DNA of 64,000 nt from Pilaira anomala. Lineage: Eukaryota; Mucoromycota; Mucoromycetes; Mucorales; Mucoraceae. The notes beneath the pieces are model-generated. The model saw only the letters and a program-made list of their open reading frames with translations, made no database searches and had not been told where the DNA came from. A program made the position numbers and the translations under genes. The stretch covers positions 62,001 through 126,000 of the forward strand of contig JAIXMQ010000034.1 of the NCBI GenBank assembly GCA_025716855.1. The letters run 5' to 3'. This document shows positions 33,539-46,456 of this stretch, piece after piece; the first letter of the stretch is position 1, and every line of letters begins with the position of its first letter.

Positions 33539-36500
33539 TTTTTTATTTAAATTAAAATCTGATAACAAAAACAAAAGAAAGCGAAAAAATAAAGAAAACC
33601 CTCGATCAACAACAGATAAACCTTCCAAATTTTGAATTAAGATCTTGTTTTAACGAATTAAAATCAAGTTTCCTCAATTGGGCTTTTTTTTTTAAGAAAC
33701 GTGGTCGGATGGTTAAAAAAAAAATCTGACAAACTGAAGTAGCGTTAAATCTATCTATTTTTCGTGTAATACGTGTCTTTTGACAGTAGCTAGAAGGAAT
33801 AATGCATGGCTATTATGATTAATTGACTTGTATTTGCGTGTATTGGTATGAAAGCGTATTTACATAATCATTAGTTATTGTGAGGAGTTAGAATTAGAAC
33901 GAAGAGGTGAACTTATAAAATACAGCGCATAATCACAGTGTTCATTGCTCGAGCAATGCTGAAGCAGAACGAAGAGGTTAGCCGGTGAAATTCACTACAT
34001 AAGAAAAGCTGTATATAAGCAGTTCCATGACGGGAAATTGAACCCAGCGGGAGACTCCAGACTATAATAGAAATATCAGTCCCAATGACAGGTAGACAAG
34101 GTAGGACGCCTCCTCCAATCTGGTAGTGTAGAGGAGAATGAGCTGTATGTTTACTATCTTATCTGATAGCTGAATTGGAAAGAAGAGGCAAGTTTTTAAG
34201 ATTGATATCTTCAACATCAGATAAATAGGCGGGGTAACTTGATATCAGCAAGATTCTAATTTAATTGGATTGAGAACTTTTTCATATTCTTTATATAGTT
34301 TTCTGAGGCTTACTTTAATACTTTTGGAAATCCTTGTGGCACTTCCCAATATAATATTATCTTCGTACTTGTGAATAAAAATGACTTTAAGTTTCTTCAA
34401 AATCTCAATATCATCAGTGTAATAAAATAGCTATATGTATGAGCAACTTAATGCAATATTGCAAGTAATTTTTAGATAATATGTTAACTAATTAATGATA
34501 TAAGACTTGAGATAATTGATTACTTAACTAATTCTAGTAAAAACATATTTTCACCAGGTTTTTTAACCTCATAAAAAAAAAAAAAAAAAAAAGAGAATCC
34601 TTAATGCACAGTTGATCAAAAAAAACAGCTCAACGTATATTTATTGCCTTTTTGTGTGCTTACTCAACTTCAAACTGAAGCTGTAAGTACATATATATAT
34701 GCATAAATAGTAAAAAATAACTGACGTGCATATAAGTACTGAGTAGCTATGTTACAAACTAAAAATGAACCGTTAACTCTTTTATCATTTATTCATTTTG
34801 TTTTTTTCTAAATTCTTTATTTCGTTTATATTTCATTCTTTTTTTTCGCACTTTTTTTTTTAAAAAAATAATAAGCATATACGTTCCTCTTCTTAAAGAA
34901 ACTGATGTCTGTAAAGTTAAGCGAAAGCAATATGTCACATTTTTCATTAATTGACCGTGTGAATTGACCATATATCAAATTTCCCCAAAAGTAAGAAGTT
35001 AAAACAGACAAATAAATAAGAAACCTAATGCAAAAACCTGTTGGCGTATATCTTTCTCCAAAAACTCTATTTCTTATTGTAAGTGATTTGCACTTAAAGC
35101 CAACGTTCAGAAAGCTCTTTTATTGCTATTTTACGCTCTTAAATTTGTGTACGGCATTATATTGTTATAAAATAAACCAATGAGTAACTATTCAGAAAGT
35201 TAAATATGTCATGAGAAATTGTGAAATGTTACTTACAGAATAGTTTAGATGAAAGAAATCAAAATTTAGTAACTCTGTCCTTCCGACAGAATATACTCCT
35301 AGAAGCAATTTGATATGGAATCTTATTTTCGATGACCAACGAAGCATCAATACTGTTACTAAAAATCTCATTAACATGCCCGAAAACTCATATTTTTGAA
35401 CTAAAAAAAATTATCAAGTAATGATGCGTGCAACATACTGTATATTCCACATGGTAGTCAAAACTCTTTACCACCGATACTTATCAGCTGTACTGAAAAA
35501 TTAGGCGACTCAAGCTTTCGTGAAATAATTTTATAACTATTGCATCAATATTTATAATTATTATAAATCTCTTCCCATTTGTTTGATTATCAATCAACAA
35601 AAAGTTAAAGAGGACATTTTTATAAAAATTTACCATGTCAACAACTTTTGTTTCCAAGAGAGATACAATGTACATTTTGGGCGGAAAAATGTTTAATAGT
35701 ATCAGAAGAAGATATAAACAAAAACGAAATAAGATATCGCCCATTATTGGAGATAGGAATGGCCACTAAGTCTCATAAAAAGATCATATTGTTAAATGAA
35801 TGATTTATTTGTATTTAAATAAGGATATATTTTTTTTAGAAATTTCACGAATGTTGGTGAAGAGTATAGTACTAGTAGAAGCAGATGGCATGGTACTGAT
35901 GGGGATGGTAGTTATAGCATTGTTAGCGAGGTAATAGGCACGTTTACTATATCGTGATCTGAGACTTTCATTTGTTAGTAGAGTAAATAATATTACCATA
36001 ATATATAGACATCATTTAAGAAAGGCCGCTTTTTCGGTCTATACGCGGTTTATTAATTCTTTCATTAGCGATCTCCGGATTCTGCATCAACATTTCTAAT
36101 ACCTATCATTGAGAAAAATATGAAGATTTGAAGTGACTAGTGTAAATCTTAATTTTATAATTTTAAAGAGAAAAAAAAAGGGGGAGGCACTTCGTGATTT
36201 TTTGATCGAAAACTCCAAAACTCATAAAAAAATATAGTTTCTTTCTGGATTTTACAATCGGTATGAATAGTAAGAGATTATTTAACTAACTATAATGTAT
36301 AACTTTTTAAGATGGAAATGTAATCTTTTCTTGCAAGAAATAAATAAATAACCATTGCACAATTGTAAGTAACTATTGGATGATAACCAAATTATCTTCA
36401 GAATGAGAGCTTTATCTTTAGTGGTGATGACAGCCCAATCATGCAGTTAAATATCTATATAATTTGGATCTGTCATATTCGTGCAATTTAGTTGAGTCAC

Positions 36501-37169
36501 TGGTAAAATTTTCATCTTTCTGCTATGTAATAGCGGCTGTATTGAGTGTCCGTATAACTAAAGTTTAATTTATTATAAGCGATCGTTGATATACATTTAA
36601 TACATGTGTTAAATATGGGAAAAGGAGAACAGCTTTATTATATGGAAAGAGTTTATGTTTTCCATGTCCAAAAGTTGGTTTATGTAGGCTTTCATAATAT
36701 TGCAAAATTTGTGCGTTGAAAGTAAATAGTCAAGTTAATTCTAATTAAGAGATTTTAGCTAAGTATTTTGTTTATTTCTTGGATTGTGTTGCGATGTTAC
36801 TATGATATTTAGGAACCCTTTATGATTTCATAAAGATCTACATATATGATGACAGTCACAATTACTAAATTCGATTTAATGGGAAAGAATCCGTCAAAGC
36901 TTTATGCTCTCTCGGGACCAAATCTAGAGGAAGACCCCTTCTTTTGGGCCAAGGGTAACAGTTTCTATTGTTATCATAAACCGTATTAGGACAATTGTGG
37001 AACCAGCATTATGGGTTGCATTACAGATGTAAAAAATGCTAGACACACTATTGTTTTGACCCCTTCTTGCCCCTCATTTTTTATTCTTTTAGCTATTTTG
37101 TATTACCGTACTTTTTTTTCTTTCTTTTTCTTTTTTTTTTTTTATAATATACACATACATCACATTAGA
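33539..37169. other. Intergenic region between carrier and F-box gene
   Basis: About 3.6 kb without a supported gene, with A/T runs (for example about 34566-34590). Minus-strand DNA near 35805-36110 has coding-like bits (LRSRYSKRAYYLANNAIT; NPEIANERINKPRIDRKSG) with a plausible branch-point CTACTAAC, but no convincing start or family. Near 34030-34060 the minus strand shows a tRNA T-loop-like GGGTTCAATTTCCC without the rest of a tRNA. Confidence 0.45.
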
Positions 37170-39507
37170 ATGAAGAGTTTGCCAGCTGTACCGTTGACAA
37201 TAGCGGAACTTCAGCTATCTTCACCTTTACCTTCACCAAGTCGACAATCTATAGCAAATAATACCCTTTCTTCATCCTCATCATCTTTAACAACTCTTGA
37301 TTCTGCATCCATGTCTACATTAACTAAAACAATGATACTTCCTCCTTTACAATTCGATAATCCCAACACACTTAATACTGATTTATACCCTTTAACTACC
37401 GCTACTACTCCTCTTGGGTTAAAAAAATTCACTTTTCTGGTTGATGGAAGACCTTGTTTATTTGAAGAAGTTAATGTAAGTTATTTTTTTATTATTATCG
37501 TATTGTGTTTAATTTTTTTTATTGTACTTAATTTTTATGATAAAAATAGATGACTTGCACAAATACAACACCAAGAAAAAGATCTGCATCTATTTGGGAT
37601 GACGAAAGAAGCTTTAAACGCACAGAATTAGATAATAACAATAATATTAACAACATCAACAATAATAACAATAATAATAATAATAGTAATAATGAACCCC
37701 CTGATCTACCAGCAAGTGCTTCTTCACCACCAAATGATATGAATAACGTACCAGACAGTCCAAATTCTGCTTTACCATCACCTGTTTCTGACTTGGATGA
37801 ATCATTTTATAGCTTAGAAGATAATGAAGAGGATTCATTTATGATGGAACAAGATGTTATTACTGCTAATTCTACAATGGACACAGACAGTTTAATAGAT
37901 ACATTTGATATGTTGCCAGACAATATTCAAACATATTTTATGTTTCAATTGTTAAAAAGATCTCCTCGTCATGCACTTCGATTAGCCAATGCTTCCATTA
38001 TGCAAGTTTTGAAATTAGACATTTTACTCAAATTACCTTCGCCTATTGCTACACTTGTACTAAGCTATCTTGACGTTCGTTCTTTATGCCGAGCTACCTC
38101 AGTCAATCGAGCTTGGTACGAATTAATTGAAAACTCGTCAACTGTATGGCAATTAAAAATGGAACAAGCTGGTTTTAAACCTTCAGCATCTGAACTTGCT
38201 AAAGCTGAATACAAGAAGATTGTACGTAGATATACAATTATGAGACGTAACTGGAGACTGAATAGGCACCATAAGCTCATATTAGAAGGTCACGAAGAAG
38301 ATTTGGTGACTTGCTTACAATTTGATGATGAAAAAATTATTACAACCGGATCAGATGACCATCGCATTAATGTGTACGACATCAAAACTGGTCAATTAAA
38401 ACAAGAGCTTAGAGGACATGAAGGCGGAGTCTGGGCCTTACAGTACGTAGGAAATACTTTAGTAACTGGTTCCATAGATCGTACAGTACGAATTTGGGAT
38501 ATTAATACTGGTAAATGTCGCTTCATCTTGAGAGGGCATTCTAGTACTGTACGATGTCTCAAAATTGTTATGCCCGAAAATATTGTTCAACCCGATGGCT
38601 CTGTACGTTTAGAACCTTCTGAACCTATCATTGTGAGTGGTTCAAGAGATATGACTATTCGAGTTTGGAGATTACCTGACTTGGAAGCCGAGCCTGAATT
38701 GCCATTATCAAAAAGTATAGATGATGATTTATTTTCTGCTGCCTTTTTAAAGTTCAAATTAGCAAAACATGAACATTCAGTTCGTGATTTAGCTGTACAT
38801 GGAAATATTTTAGTTAGCGGAAGTTATGATAATAATGTTATCGTATGGAATCTTGAAACTGGAACTAAAGTACATACTTTGAAAGGACATACCATGAAAG
38901 TTTATTGTGTTTCTATTGATGCTAAACGCAGACATTGTATTAGTGGAAGTTTAGATGCTTCTGTAAGAATTTGGGGACTTGATGATGGTGAATGTAAATT
39001 TGTTTTACAAGGTAAAGTACACATAATTATATAAAAAAGAATTTTCTGAATTCTGACAACTAATTATTATTTCGATGTAGGTCATTCAATTCTGGTCGGT
39101 TTATTAGGTTTAGTTGATGATTGTTTAGTAAGTGCTGCAGCAGATGCTACACTAAGAATTTGGGACCCATCAAATGGTGATCGATTACAAATTTTAGCTG
39201 GTGTAACAGGTCATCAAGGGCCTATTACCTCATTTCAACATGATAGACATAAAATTATATCTGGGTCTGAAGGAGGTGTAAAAATGTGGGATACACAAAC
39301 TGGTGAATTATTACATGATCTTGTTGAAGGCGCTACTAGTATTTGGCGAGTTTCTTTTGATGAAAGACGTTGCATAGCTGCCGTTAAAAAGTATGTCAAT
39401 TTTTTACCTTAATAATTAGTATACTAACTTGTCCATGTAGCGAAAATAAAACCCAACTCGTTGTTTTAGACTATGGAGTACACGGGCTAGAAGGTGAAGA
39501 CGAATAA
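37170..39507 (+). CDS. F-box and WD40-repeat protein, Cdc4/Fbw7 type
   Basis: Substrate receptor of an SCF ubiquitin ligase; this class recognises phosphodegrons on cell-cycle and metabolic regulators in the nucleus. Exons 37170-37475, 37550-39011, 39081-39390 and 39441-39507 join in frame to about 714 residues. The N-terminus is Ser/Thr/Asn-rich with a poly-Asn block. An F-box follows (LPSPIATLVLSYLDVRSLCR, then VNRAWYELIENSSTVW). Seven or eight WD repeats come next, each with a GH...WD/W pattern: LEGHEEDLVTCLQF, LRGHEGGVWALQY, LRGHSSTVRCLKI, KHEHSVRDLAV, LKGHTMKVYCVSI, LQGHSILVGLLGL, VTGHQGPITSFQ. The extended third repeat (PDGSVRLEPSEPIIVSGS) resembles Cdc4/Pop1. The start at 37170 fits a short leader after a T run; the upstream in-frame ATG at 37011 is less likely. 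Confidence 0.93.
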
Positions 39508-39845
39508 GAAAATAAAAAAAGAGAAAGTTTGTTAAATACCCTCTTACCTTCATTCTTGCACCTGAACAACTACTTCTTTCTTTTCTTTTTTGAATAAAAA
39601 ATAATATTGTATATATCTGTAGCTGTTATCTGTGTGCTAAAAAAAAAAAAAAAAAAAAAAAAACGATGATTTGTGGATACTAGAATGATGAAACGATAGC
39701 TATTTCGCGTAGTTAACAGAATATTTTACGAGATATATTAAAAAGCGAGTTAACTTAAAAAAAAAAAATATTTATTATGAACTTTTTAAACTGTATATAT
39801 ATAATAATGCTTCTAATGAGATAATGAGAAAAATGAAAAAAGATA

Positions 39846-42800
39846 TTATTTGTTTTCAAGCTTGAAATAATCACGACCAGCCAAGATATCAATGATGGGT
39901 CTGTGTTCAGTCCACCAAGCAGTACGAGGCTTACGATTCTTCATATCAGTCACAGCCAATAATTCAGTAATAGGAGAGAAGTCAACAATGTTACTGTTGA
40001 TACCAGCAACTGCAACAGACTCTTTACTGTTAGTTAATTCAATTGGAACAGAAGCACCTTGGTCGTTAGCCTTGTTAAGGGCAACAGAACTATGCTTTTC
40101 AAAGAATTCGATACAATGCTTGGCATAACGAGTAGCTCTGATACGATCGAGAGGAGTGGGTGTGATACCTTGTTGGATGTGACCTAAGACAGCAGTACGA
40201 GAATCAAACATTCCATTACCTTCTTCCTTGAGAATATCAGAAATAACTTCGGTTGTGTAAGTCTTGGAAACATCCTCTGTTCGTAAAATAATTCTTCCTT
40301 CACTCTTATCTGGGTCATCATCGGTATACATAGTTTTTAAGTGATTGATATCAGCTTGAAGACGGGCAAGGTTAATGACTTCTTCAGGAATATAAACAGT
40401 GTTGGCACCAACAGCCAAACCAGCTTCTACGGCCAAATATCCACTACGACCACCCATAACTTCAACCACAAAAACACGACGACGAGACGATTGAGCAGAT
40501 TGAACAATAGCATCACAAGAGCTGACAATAGCATTCAAAGAAGTATCAGAACCAAGAGAATAATCAGTACCGGGAACATTGTTAGAGATAGTAGCAGGAA
40601 TTAAACAGATAGGAATACGAAGACTAGGATATTCAACACGTGCTTCCTCAAGTCTTTGAATAGCAACAAAAGCTTCGAAACCACCAACAACCATAATGGC
40701 TTGAATACGGTTCTTTTGAAGTTGATAAGTAACCATACCCATATCAATATCTTCACCAGGAACAGCACGGTTTGTACCTAATTCGGAACCACCAAGAGCA
40801 GTCCAGCCGTCTACAAACATCCAAGTCATTTCATTCATTGAACCACGAGCAAGACCAACAAAACCGTTATTGACAGCAATAGGAGTATGTCCACGGTTAA
40901 GACAGTAACGAACAGCAGTACGTGTAGCAGCATTCATACCACCAGCAGGGGCACCCATATGAACAATGGCAATACGTAAACGTTCATGCTTAGGTAAACT
41001 AAGCGAATGGTCATCCATAATGGTAGTAGCGTTATAAGTTTCAAATTCTTCAGCGAATTGAGGATCACGAAGCTCCATTGCACGAGCAAAGTTCTTCTTA
41101 CCAATTGATTCAGCAACTTCATGTGTTGATTCAACAGCCTTCATAAGAGGGAAACGAATAATTCTGTTATCTACCATACCAATCATAGGAGTAGGGGTAT
41201 CTCTGGTAGATTCAAGAACAGCATCTACAGCTTCAATACCTTGAGTGGTAGCCAAAAGACGATCAAAGAAAGCGGGAGCACCACCACGTTGAGTATGACC
41301 CAAAATAGTGACACGGGTATCAAGACCAAGACGATCAGTCAAGATATCCTTAAGATGGTCGGCCTTAATGGGATTTAAGTTCTTGTCGATTGCACCTTCG
41401 GCGACAATAACTACAGTCTTTCTCTTACCTAAATGACGATGACGTTCGATAACAGAGCACATGAATTCTTCCCAATCATCTTGTTGAGGTGGTTTCTCGG
41501 GAATAAAGACAAAATCGGCACCAGTGGCAATACCGGCCATGAGAGCTAACCAACCACAATGACGACCCATGACTTCAATAACAAAAGCACGAGAGTGAGA
41601 TAAAGCTGTGGTGGAAACGGCATCAACAGCTTCACAAATACGATGAAGAGAAGTGACAGCACCGATGGTAATATCAGTAGAAGACATATCGTTATCAATA
41701 GAACCAACAAGACCAACAATAGTTAAAAAGCTGAACGTTTCTGCTTGTTCTTCGGTAATACGCTTTGCGTTCTTAAGCTCATCGATTAATCCAGACCATT
41801 CCTTACGGAAAAGATCGGCACCAGTTAAAGAACCATCACCACCGCAAACAATTAAGGAGTCAATACCGTTTAAAACCAAGTTTTCGGCTGCCTTCAATCT
41901 ACCTTCACGGGTCTTGAAAGGCATACAACGAGCTGTACCAATAGTAGTACCACCCTACAGAGAAAAAAAAACATCACTTAGCAACAGATTTCTTTCTCTC
42001 CCTCTCTCTCTTTATTATTCTTTTTATTACTTACCACAGCTAACCATCCTCTAACGCTCTTCCAATCCATTTTTTTTAAGAGATCACCACCATCAACAAG
42101 ACCTGGTAATTAAAACTCAGTCAGACAAAAGTGTATTTTATAAATGCAATCAAAAAGCTTGACTGGGGGTTAGGCTTAAAAAAAAGTCGAACTGAAACCA
42201 GATAGAATAGACGATAAAATAAAAAAAGATAAGTTACCTTGATAACCTTCATAAACCGCAAAGATATCGCAACCCTTTGTGATACCATAACGTACAACAG
42301 CACGAACAACAGCATTCATACCAGGGGCATCACCACCAGAGGTGAGCACTGCAATTTTTTGACGTTTACTGTTGGAAGAAGCAGTTTCGATAGCACTGGC
42401 AGCGCTAGTAGCTTTAAGAAGACAGGGAGTTTTATCAGTTAAAACAATCAAATTATTGAGAGGATCCAACACATAAAGTTTATTAACATCATTATTAGAA
42501 TGATCTTGAATAGGTGCATCAATTTCAGATAATTTAGTTTTGACAGCCTAAAAAGAAAAAAAAAATTAATTATGCTGTGTATCAATTTTGTTTATCTTAT
42601 CGATCAAATTGTAACTTACATCAACATTATTGATATTAAATGCGATAGAAGCTTCTTCTAAAGCCCAGTCAACATCACCAGCAGGTCTATGTTGAGGAAT
42701 AGTAGAAACATTGAGGACCAATTTGATAATGACATCAGCTTGAGATTCTGAAGATAACTTTAACCAGACAACACTTTCTTTTTGTTGTTCCTTTGCAGTA

Positions 42801-42901
42801 ATATCCTTGAATCCAAGAGATGTATAGAATTTGATAGCGAGCTGAAAGTCCTCATGATTAGACGCGTTAAAGATGATATGAGAAAGACCTTGAGAAAGCA
42901 T
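39846..42901 (-). CDS. ATP-dependent 6-phosphofructokinase, fused fungal type
   Basis: Glycolytic enzyme converting fructose 6-phosphate to fructose 1,6-bisphosphate; a cytosolic octamer in fungi. Exons 42901-42620, 42547-42238, 42102-42035 and 41954-39846 join to 922 residues, close to the usual eukaryotic two-domain length. Residues 1-190 or so form the fungal N-terminal glyoxalase-like extension ([20 protein letters not shown]). The catalytic half follows: [28 protein letters not shown] (ATP site), [16 protein letters not shown] (catalytic Asp), [23 protein letters not shown]. The second, regulatory half repeats the fold with altered residues: [28 protein letters not shown] and [15 protein letters not shown]. 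Allosteric control by effectors of this class (fructose 2,6-bisphosphate, AMP, citrate/ATP) is family knowledge. Confidence 0.97.
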
Positions 42902-44175
42902 TTCTTAAAAAAAAAAAAAATTAGGGGTTTGTTTTAATATGTATAAAAAAAATAAAAAGAAGAAAAAAAGATACTTCTGAAACGAGTTCCGCTTGATTTA
43001 TATATGAGACGCCATTTTTTTTTTTTTAGCGTACAAAAAGCTCATGGGTTTTATCATAGTTGACATCAATTCTTTACTTTAAAGGATGGGATGATTTTGT
43101 GTGACTTTGATTTTAATCTTGATTCTTGTTTTTTATTCTTTCTTTTCTTCTTCTCTTTTCTGGCTTTGATTAAAAAGAAGTGGTTGAAAAGATAACAAGG
43201 AAAGTGAATATTGCTTAGAACAAAATAATAATAAAAAGGATCAAAAGATGGGTCATTTTATTTGAAAAACAAGGTATTACTTTTGTTTTTGATTTTGACA
43301 GCTGTTGCAAGATTTCAATAAAGATAAGATTTGTCTGTGCGATATTGATATCTAACTTCAATTATCGAATGTCTCATAATTCTTTAGCTTCACTTTAATC
43401 TCATTTTTTTGTTCATTTATTTTTTCTTTAAAAACTTTTTTTTTCTTGACTTATGGCTCTTTGAGTTGTATATAATAAAGAGAAAGAACCGTAAAATGAT
43501 CATAAATCCGTTTTAAACTGGAAATCAGTATGGAATGTAAATTTTGACATACCGCTACTACGAATATTACATCATGTTACAAAATTTTCACATTTACTCT
43601 CTATCTTTTAGATCTCAGTAGTGAAGTTAGAACTATAAAATATAAGCTGTTAAAAATAACATATATATTGATAATACATATAGAAGCAGCATATTATGAT
43701 AGTGACATCTAATATGCAAACAGTAGTTCCAACAGTGTAAAAGAATTGTATCAGCTACATATACACAGCAAAGAGCTTTTTTTTTTCTGTAAGTAATAAT
43801 ATATGTACTCTTTTGGCAGATCTCTTGTTCCGTTTCCATGGACTAATATGCTTTCGTAAGCGCTTTTCAGGGACCACAATTAAAGGCTGTTTAGGTTTGT
43901 GAAGGCATTTAAACTGAAATAAATCTCAGAGTCGTCACTGTAACTATTTATTAAATACTCGCGTTAAGGTTTGGTTTAGCACGCGTATTTTGAATAGTGC
44001 AAACGTTCTAGATGAGAAAAAAAGTTATTTTCATTCTTTTAATCGAAAAATATCGAACAAAACAAAACGAGTCCTTTTATCAAGTTTGTACTTTTTTTTC
44101 TTTTTCTTATAAAAAGGTCAAAATATAACTGTTCCTTTTCAAAGTATTTTTTTCTTAGCATTTCTTCTGAAGTTA
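42902..44175. other. Intergenic, promoter side of PFK gene
   Basis: About 1.3 kb, AT-rich, with an 11-12-base T run near 43014-43027 and pyrimidine-rich blocks near 43130-43160. No gene seen. Confidence 0.5.
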
Positions 44176-44706
44176 TGGTCTGTCAAGTTATTTTCTCTCC
44201 TATCCAAATCGATGATAACCAGCTTTAGCACCGTGTTTTTCTTGCTCCCTTGACGCGTTGTACCACCAAGCTACATTGAACGCCATGGAAGCTGGCTTTG
44301 ATAGTGTTGAAATTCATGATGCTAATGGGTACCTCTTGTACCAATTTGTGAATACTATGAGCAATAAATGTAATGATAAAGTACGGTGGGTCTATTGAAA
44401 ATCTTACCCGATTCTCGCGTGAGGTACTTGATGCAATTGATCCTAAGAGTACGCTATCCAATTTTTTCCTGGTGAAGCTTTACAGGATATAGGTGACAAA
44501 TCTGTTGAAGAAACTTGGAGCTACTTGACCTCTGAAATCCAAAGAAACACCCTGAATTAACTTATCTTCATTTTATTGAGTCACATGGAGACGTGATAGG
44601 TAATAATATAAATACTGTGGACACTCTTGAACCTTATCGTAAGATTTGGAAAGGTGGGCTTGAATTAGTAGTAGCAATCACTGTCTCTGCTGATAATAAG
44701 GTCTAA
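44176..44706 (+). pseudogene. Old yellow enzyme (NADH:flavin oxidoreductase) pseudogene, internally deleted
   Basis: Remnant of an FMN-dependent ene-reductase. The start reads VIFSPIQIDDNQL, then an in-frame TAG, then HRVFLAPLTRC, which matches the OYE N-terminal strand. It jumps at once to NAMEAGFDSVEIHDANGYLL (the family's EAGFDGVEIHGANGYLL block), so roughly 150 codons are missing between. Further shifts give SIENLTRFSREVLDAIDP and ETWSYLTSEIQ. The reading ends with WKGGLELVVAITVSADN near 44700. Stops and shifts make a functional product impossible. No intact paralogue lies in the window. Confidence 0.88.
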
Positions 44707-45204
44707 ACTTTTTTTTCATTATCACAGCTTGTTCATACTTTTATTTATATCTGCATGAACAAGCTTCTACTCAGCCTTTTTATATTTAGTACTGCCTTGT
44801 AAATAACTTGAAAGAAACCCCCTCTTCTCTTTTATGCGTATGTAATTGCAATGATATATGTACATATGACTGTGTAACAGAAAGCTTTACCATCTAACAT
44901 GAGAAAAATATGTGCGTACAAAAGACGCAAAAGTATTTTTTCTCTCTCCATGATACATAAGAATAAGGAAGGTTTCTTTATGAATATTTATCGAACTATA
45001 ATTTTTTTTGATTTCCCACACAATGAAACGATTTTAAAGATCATCTAATTTATATATATATATACTTTTTATAATAAAGTAAACCAGATGTATTTCTAAG
45101 CAATAATAGCTATAATATAAAAGAGAAAATTAACTGTGCTCATGATAGTAAACGAAACAGATTTGAGTTTATTATTTAGAGATGATGATGATATATAAAT
45201 TCTA
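44707..45204. other. Intergenic between OYE pseudogene and transporter 3' end
   Basis: AT-rich, with a (TA)n tract near 45052-45064; nothing else recognised. Confidence 0.5.
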
Positions 45205-46456
45205 TTAAATATAGTCTTGTCCTTCTAAAGATAGTGATTCGTCTAATTTTTCCTCTTTACCTACCTGTCTATTTAAAATAACAAAGCCAACTAAAATCAA
45301 AATACTACCGATAATAGTTGAAGTAGGAACCATCACACCTGTGACCAAAACGTCGGTAATAGCAACAGCAGGTACGGTGAGCATTACTCCAACAGCAGCA
45401 AAAACAGGGTTGACAAGTGCAATCACTGCCATAAAAGTAGCATTATAGATAACGCTCATAGATGCAATTGCCAAAATATACTTGAACGTGGTCACATCAG
45501 GTAATTCAAAAGTTTCAACACCCGTAAAATGAAGAATAGGGAAAGGAATCCAAAACACCAAAAACGTGACAATACCGATTGCACCCGTGACAGTATTTGC
45601 AAATAAAATGGTAGGATGAGAAGGTGAGGCGTATTTTTTATAATAGACTTCGTAAAAACCGTATGCTGCTGCACCAAATGATGCAACAAGGATACCAATC
45701 CATTCTCTAGCTACACCTTGATTTATATTATCCCCATCTTCTGAATCCCCAGAAGAGACAGGCCAGCATGCCATAGCTAATACACCCAGCATACAAAGGA
45801 ACACGGCCCCTACTTTAGCCACTACAATACGATCATGTAACATGATGATTGAAAATAAATAAGCAAAAAAGCAACCTGTATTATAGATGGCAGTTAAATT
45901 AGACATCGTGGTCAAATTAACACTGAGATACCATATATAAGCAGGTAAAGTCAACAGAACCGAAAGAATTAAGCCTGTTCGAAGTATGAAACCTAAAGGA
46001 AAGACGCAATTGCCCTGAACTCTATACTGTAACTCAACAATAGAGTTGTTTACTGATGATTTACAATTGTTTACTGTTTCAATCATATTTTGAAAGATAG
46101 TACGGTTCTTTTTTGATTTAGAATTAAAATGATGTAATTGAATGTATTCTGCTATCAACTGCAAAGGAAGCATAAAAACATAACATGAATGACTTATGTA
46201 CCTGAAAATTTATGTATAAGTACAATATTTTTTTTTTTTTTTTGACGTACAAAATAAAATTTACTTACAAAATAAAATATGGTTTAGAATAACTCGTTGT
46301 CTTTTGAACATATTGCGCTAGCTCAGTTTGTAAAACGAACGTTATAATACAAAGTGCTAACATGGCTGTGGCCAATACTGATCGAGACTTTCTTGGTTGA
46401 AACGTAGGTGAAGTTGGTGGTTGCTCACCATCGGGAACTGTTTGGTAAGTCGCCAT
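45205..46456 (-). CDS. DMT-superfamily transporter (SLC35F-like)
   Basis: Integral membrane protein of about 394 residues from two exons (46456-46269 and 46201-45205), joined in frame. The cytosolic N-terminus (MATYQTVPDGEQPPTSPTF) precedes a first hydrophobic helix (LATAMLALCIITFVLQTEL). After a polar loop there are about nine more hydrophobic segments, including IWYLSVNLTTMSNLTAIYN, GAVFLCMLGVLAMACW, AIGIVTFLVFWIPFPIL and IGSILILVGFVILNRQ. The two-half EamA-like arrangement and the AIYNTGCFFAYLFSIIMLHD and VMLTVPAVAITD motifs resemble SLC35F3/F4-type and fungal relatives. The substrate is unknown; thiamine or nucleotide-sugar transport is sometimes proposed for this family. Localisation is likely vacuolar, Golgi or plasma membrane. 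Confidence 0.87.

Noticed and set aside
34030..34075. tRNA-like T-loop (GGGTTCAATTTCCC) on the minus strand
   Set aside because: No matching acceptor stem, D-arm or clear anticodon loop could be placed around it, so it is at best a tRNA-derived fragment.
35805..36110. Possible small spliced gene on the minus strand
   Set aside because: There are coding-like bits and one good branch site, but no start, no consistent frame across the pieces and no recognised family.
36840..37169. Upstream ATG at 37011 as start of the F-box protein
   Set aside because: It would add a hydrophobic/poly-Phe leader encoded by a T run that looks like promoter or 5' UTR; the ATG at 37170 gives a normal N-terminus.
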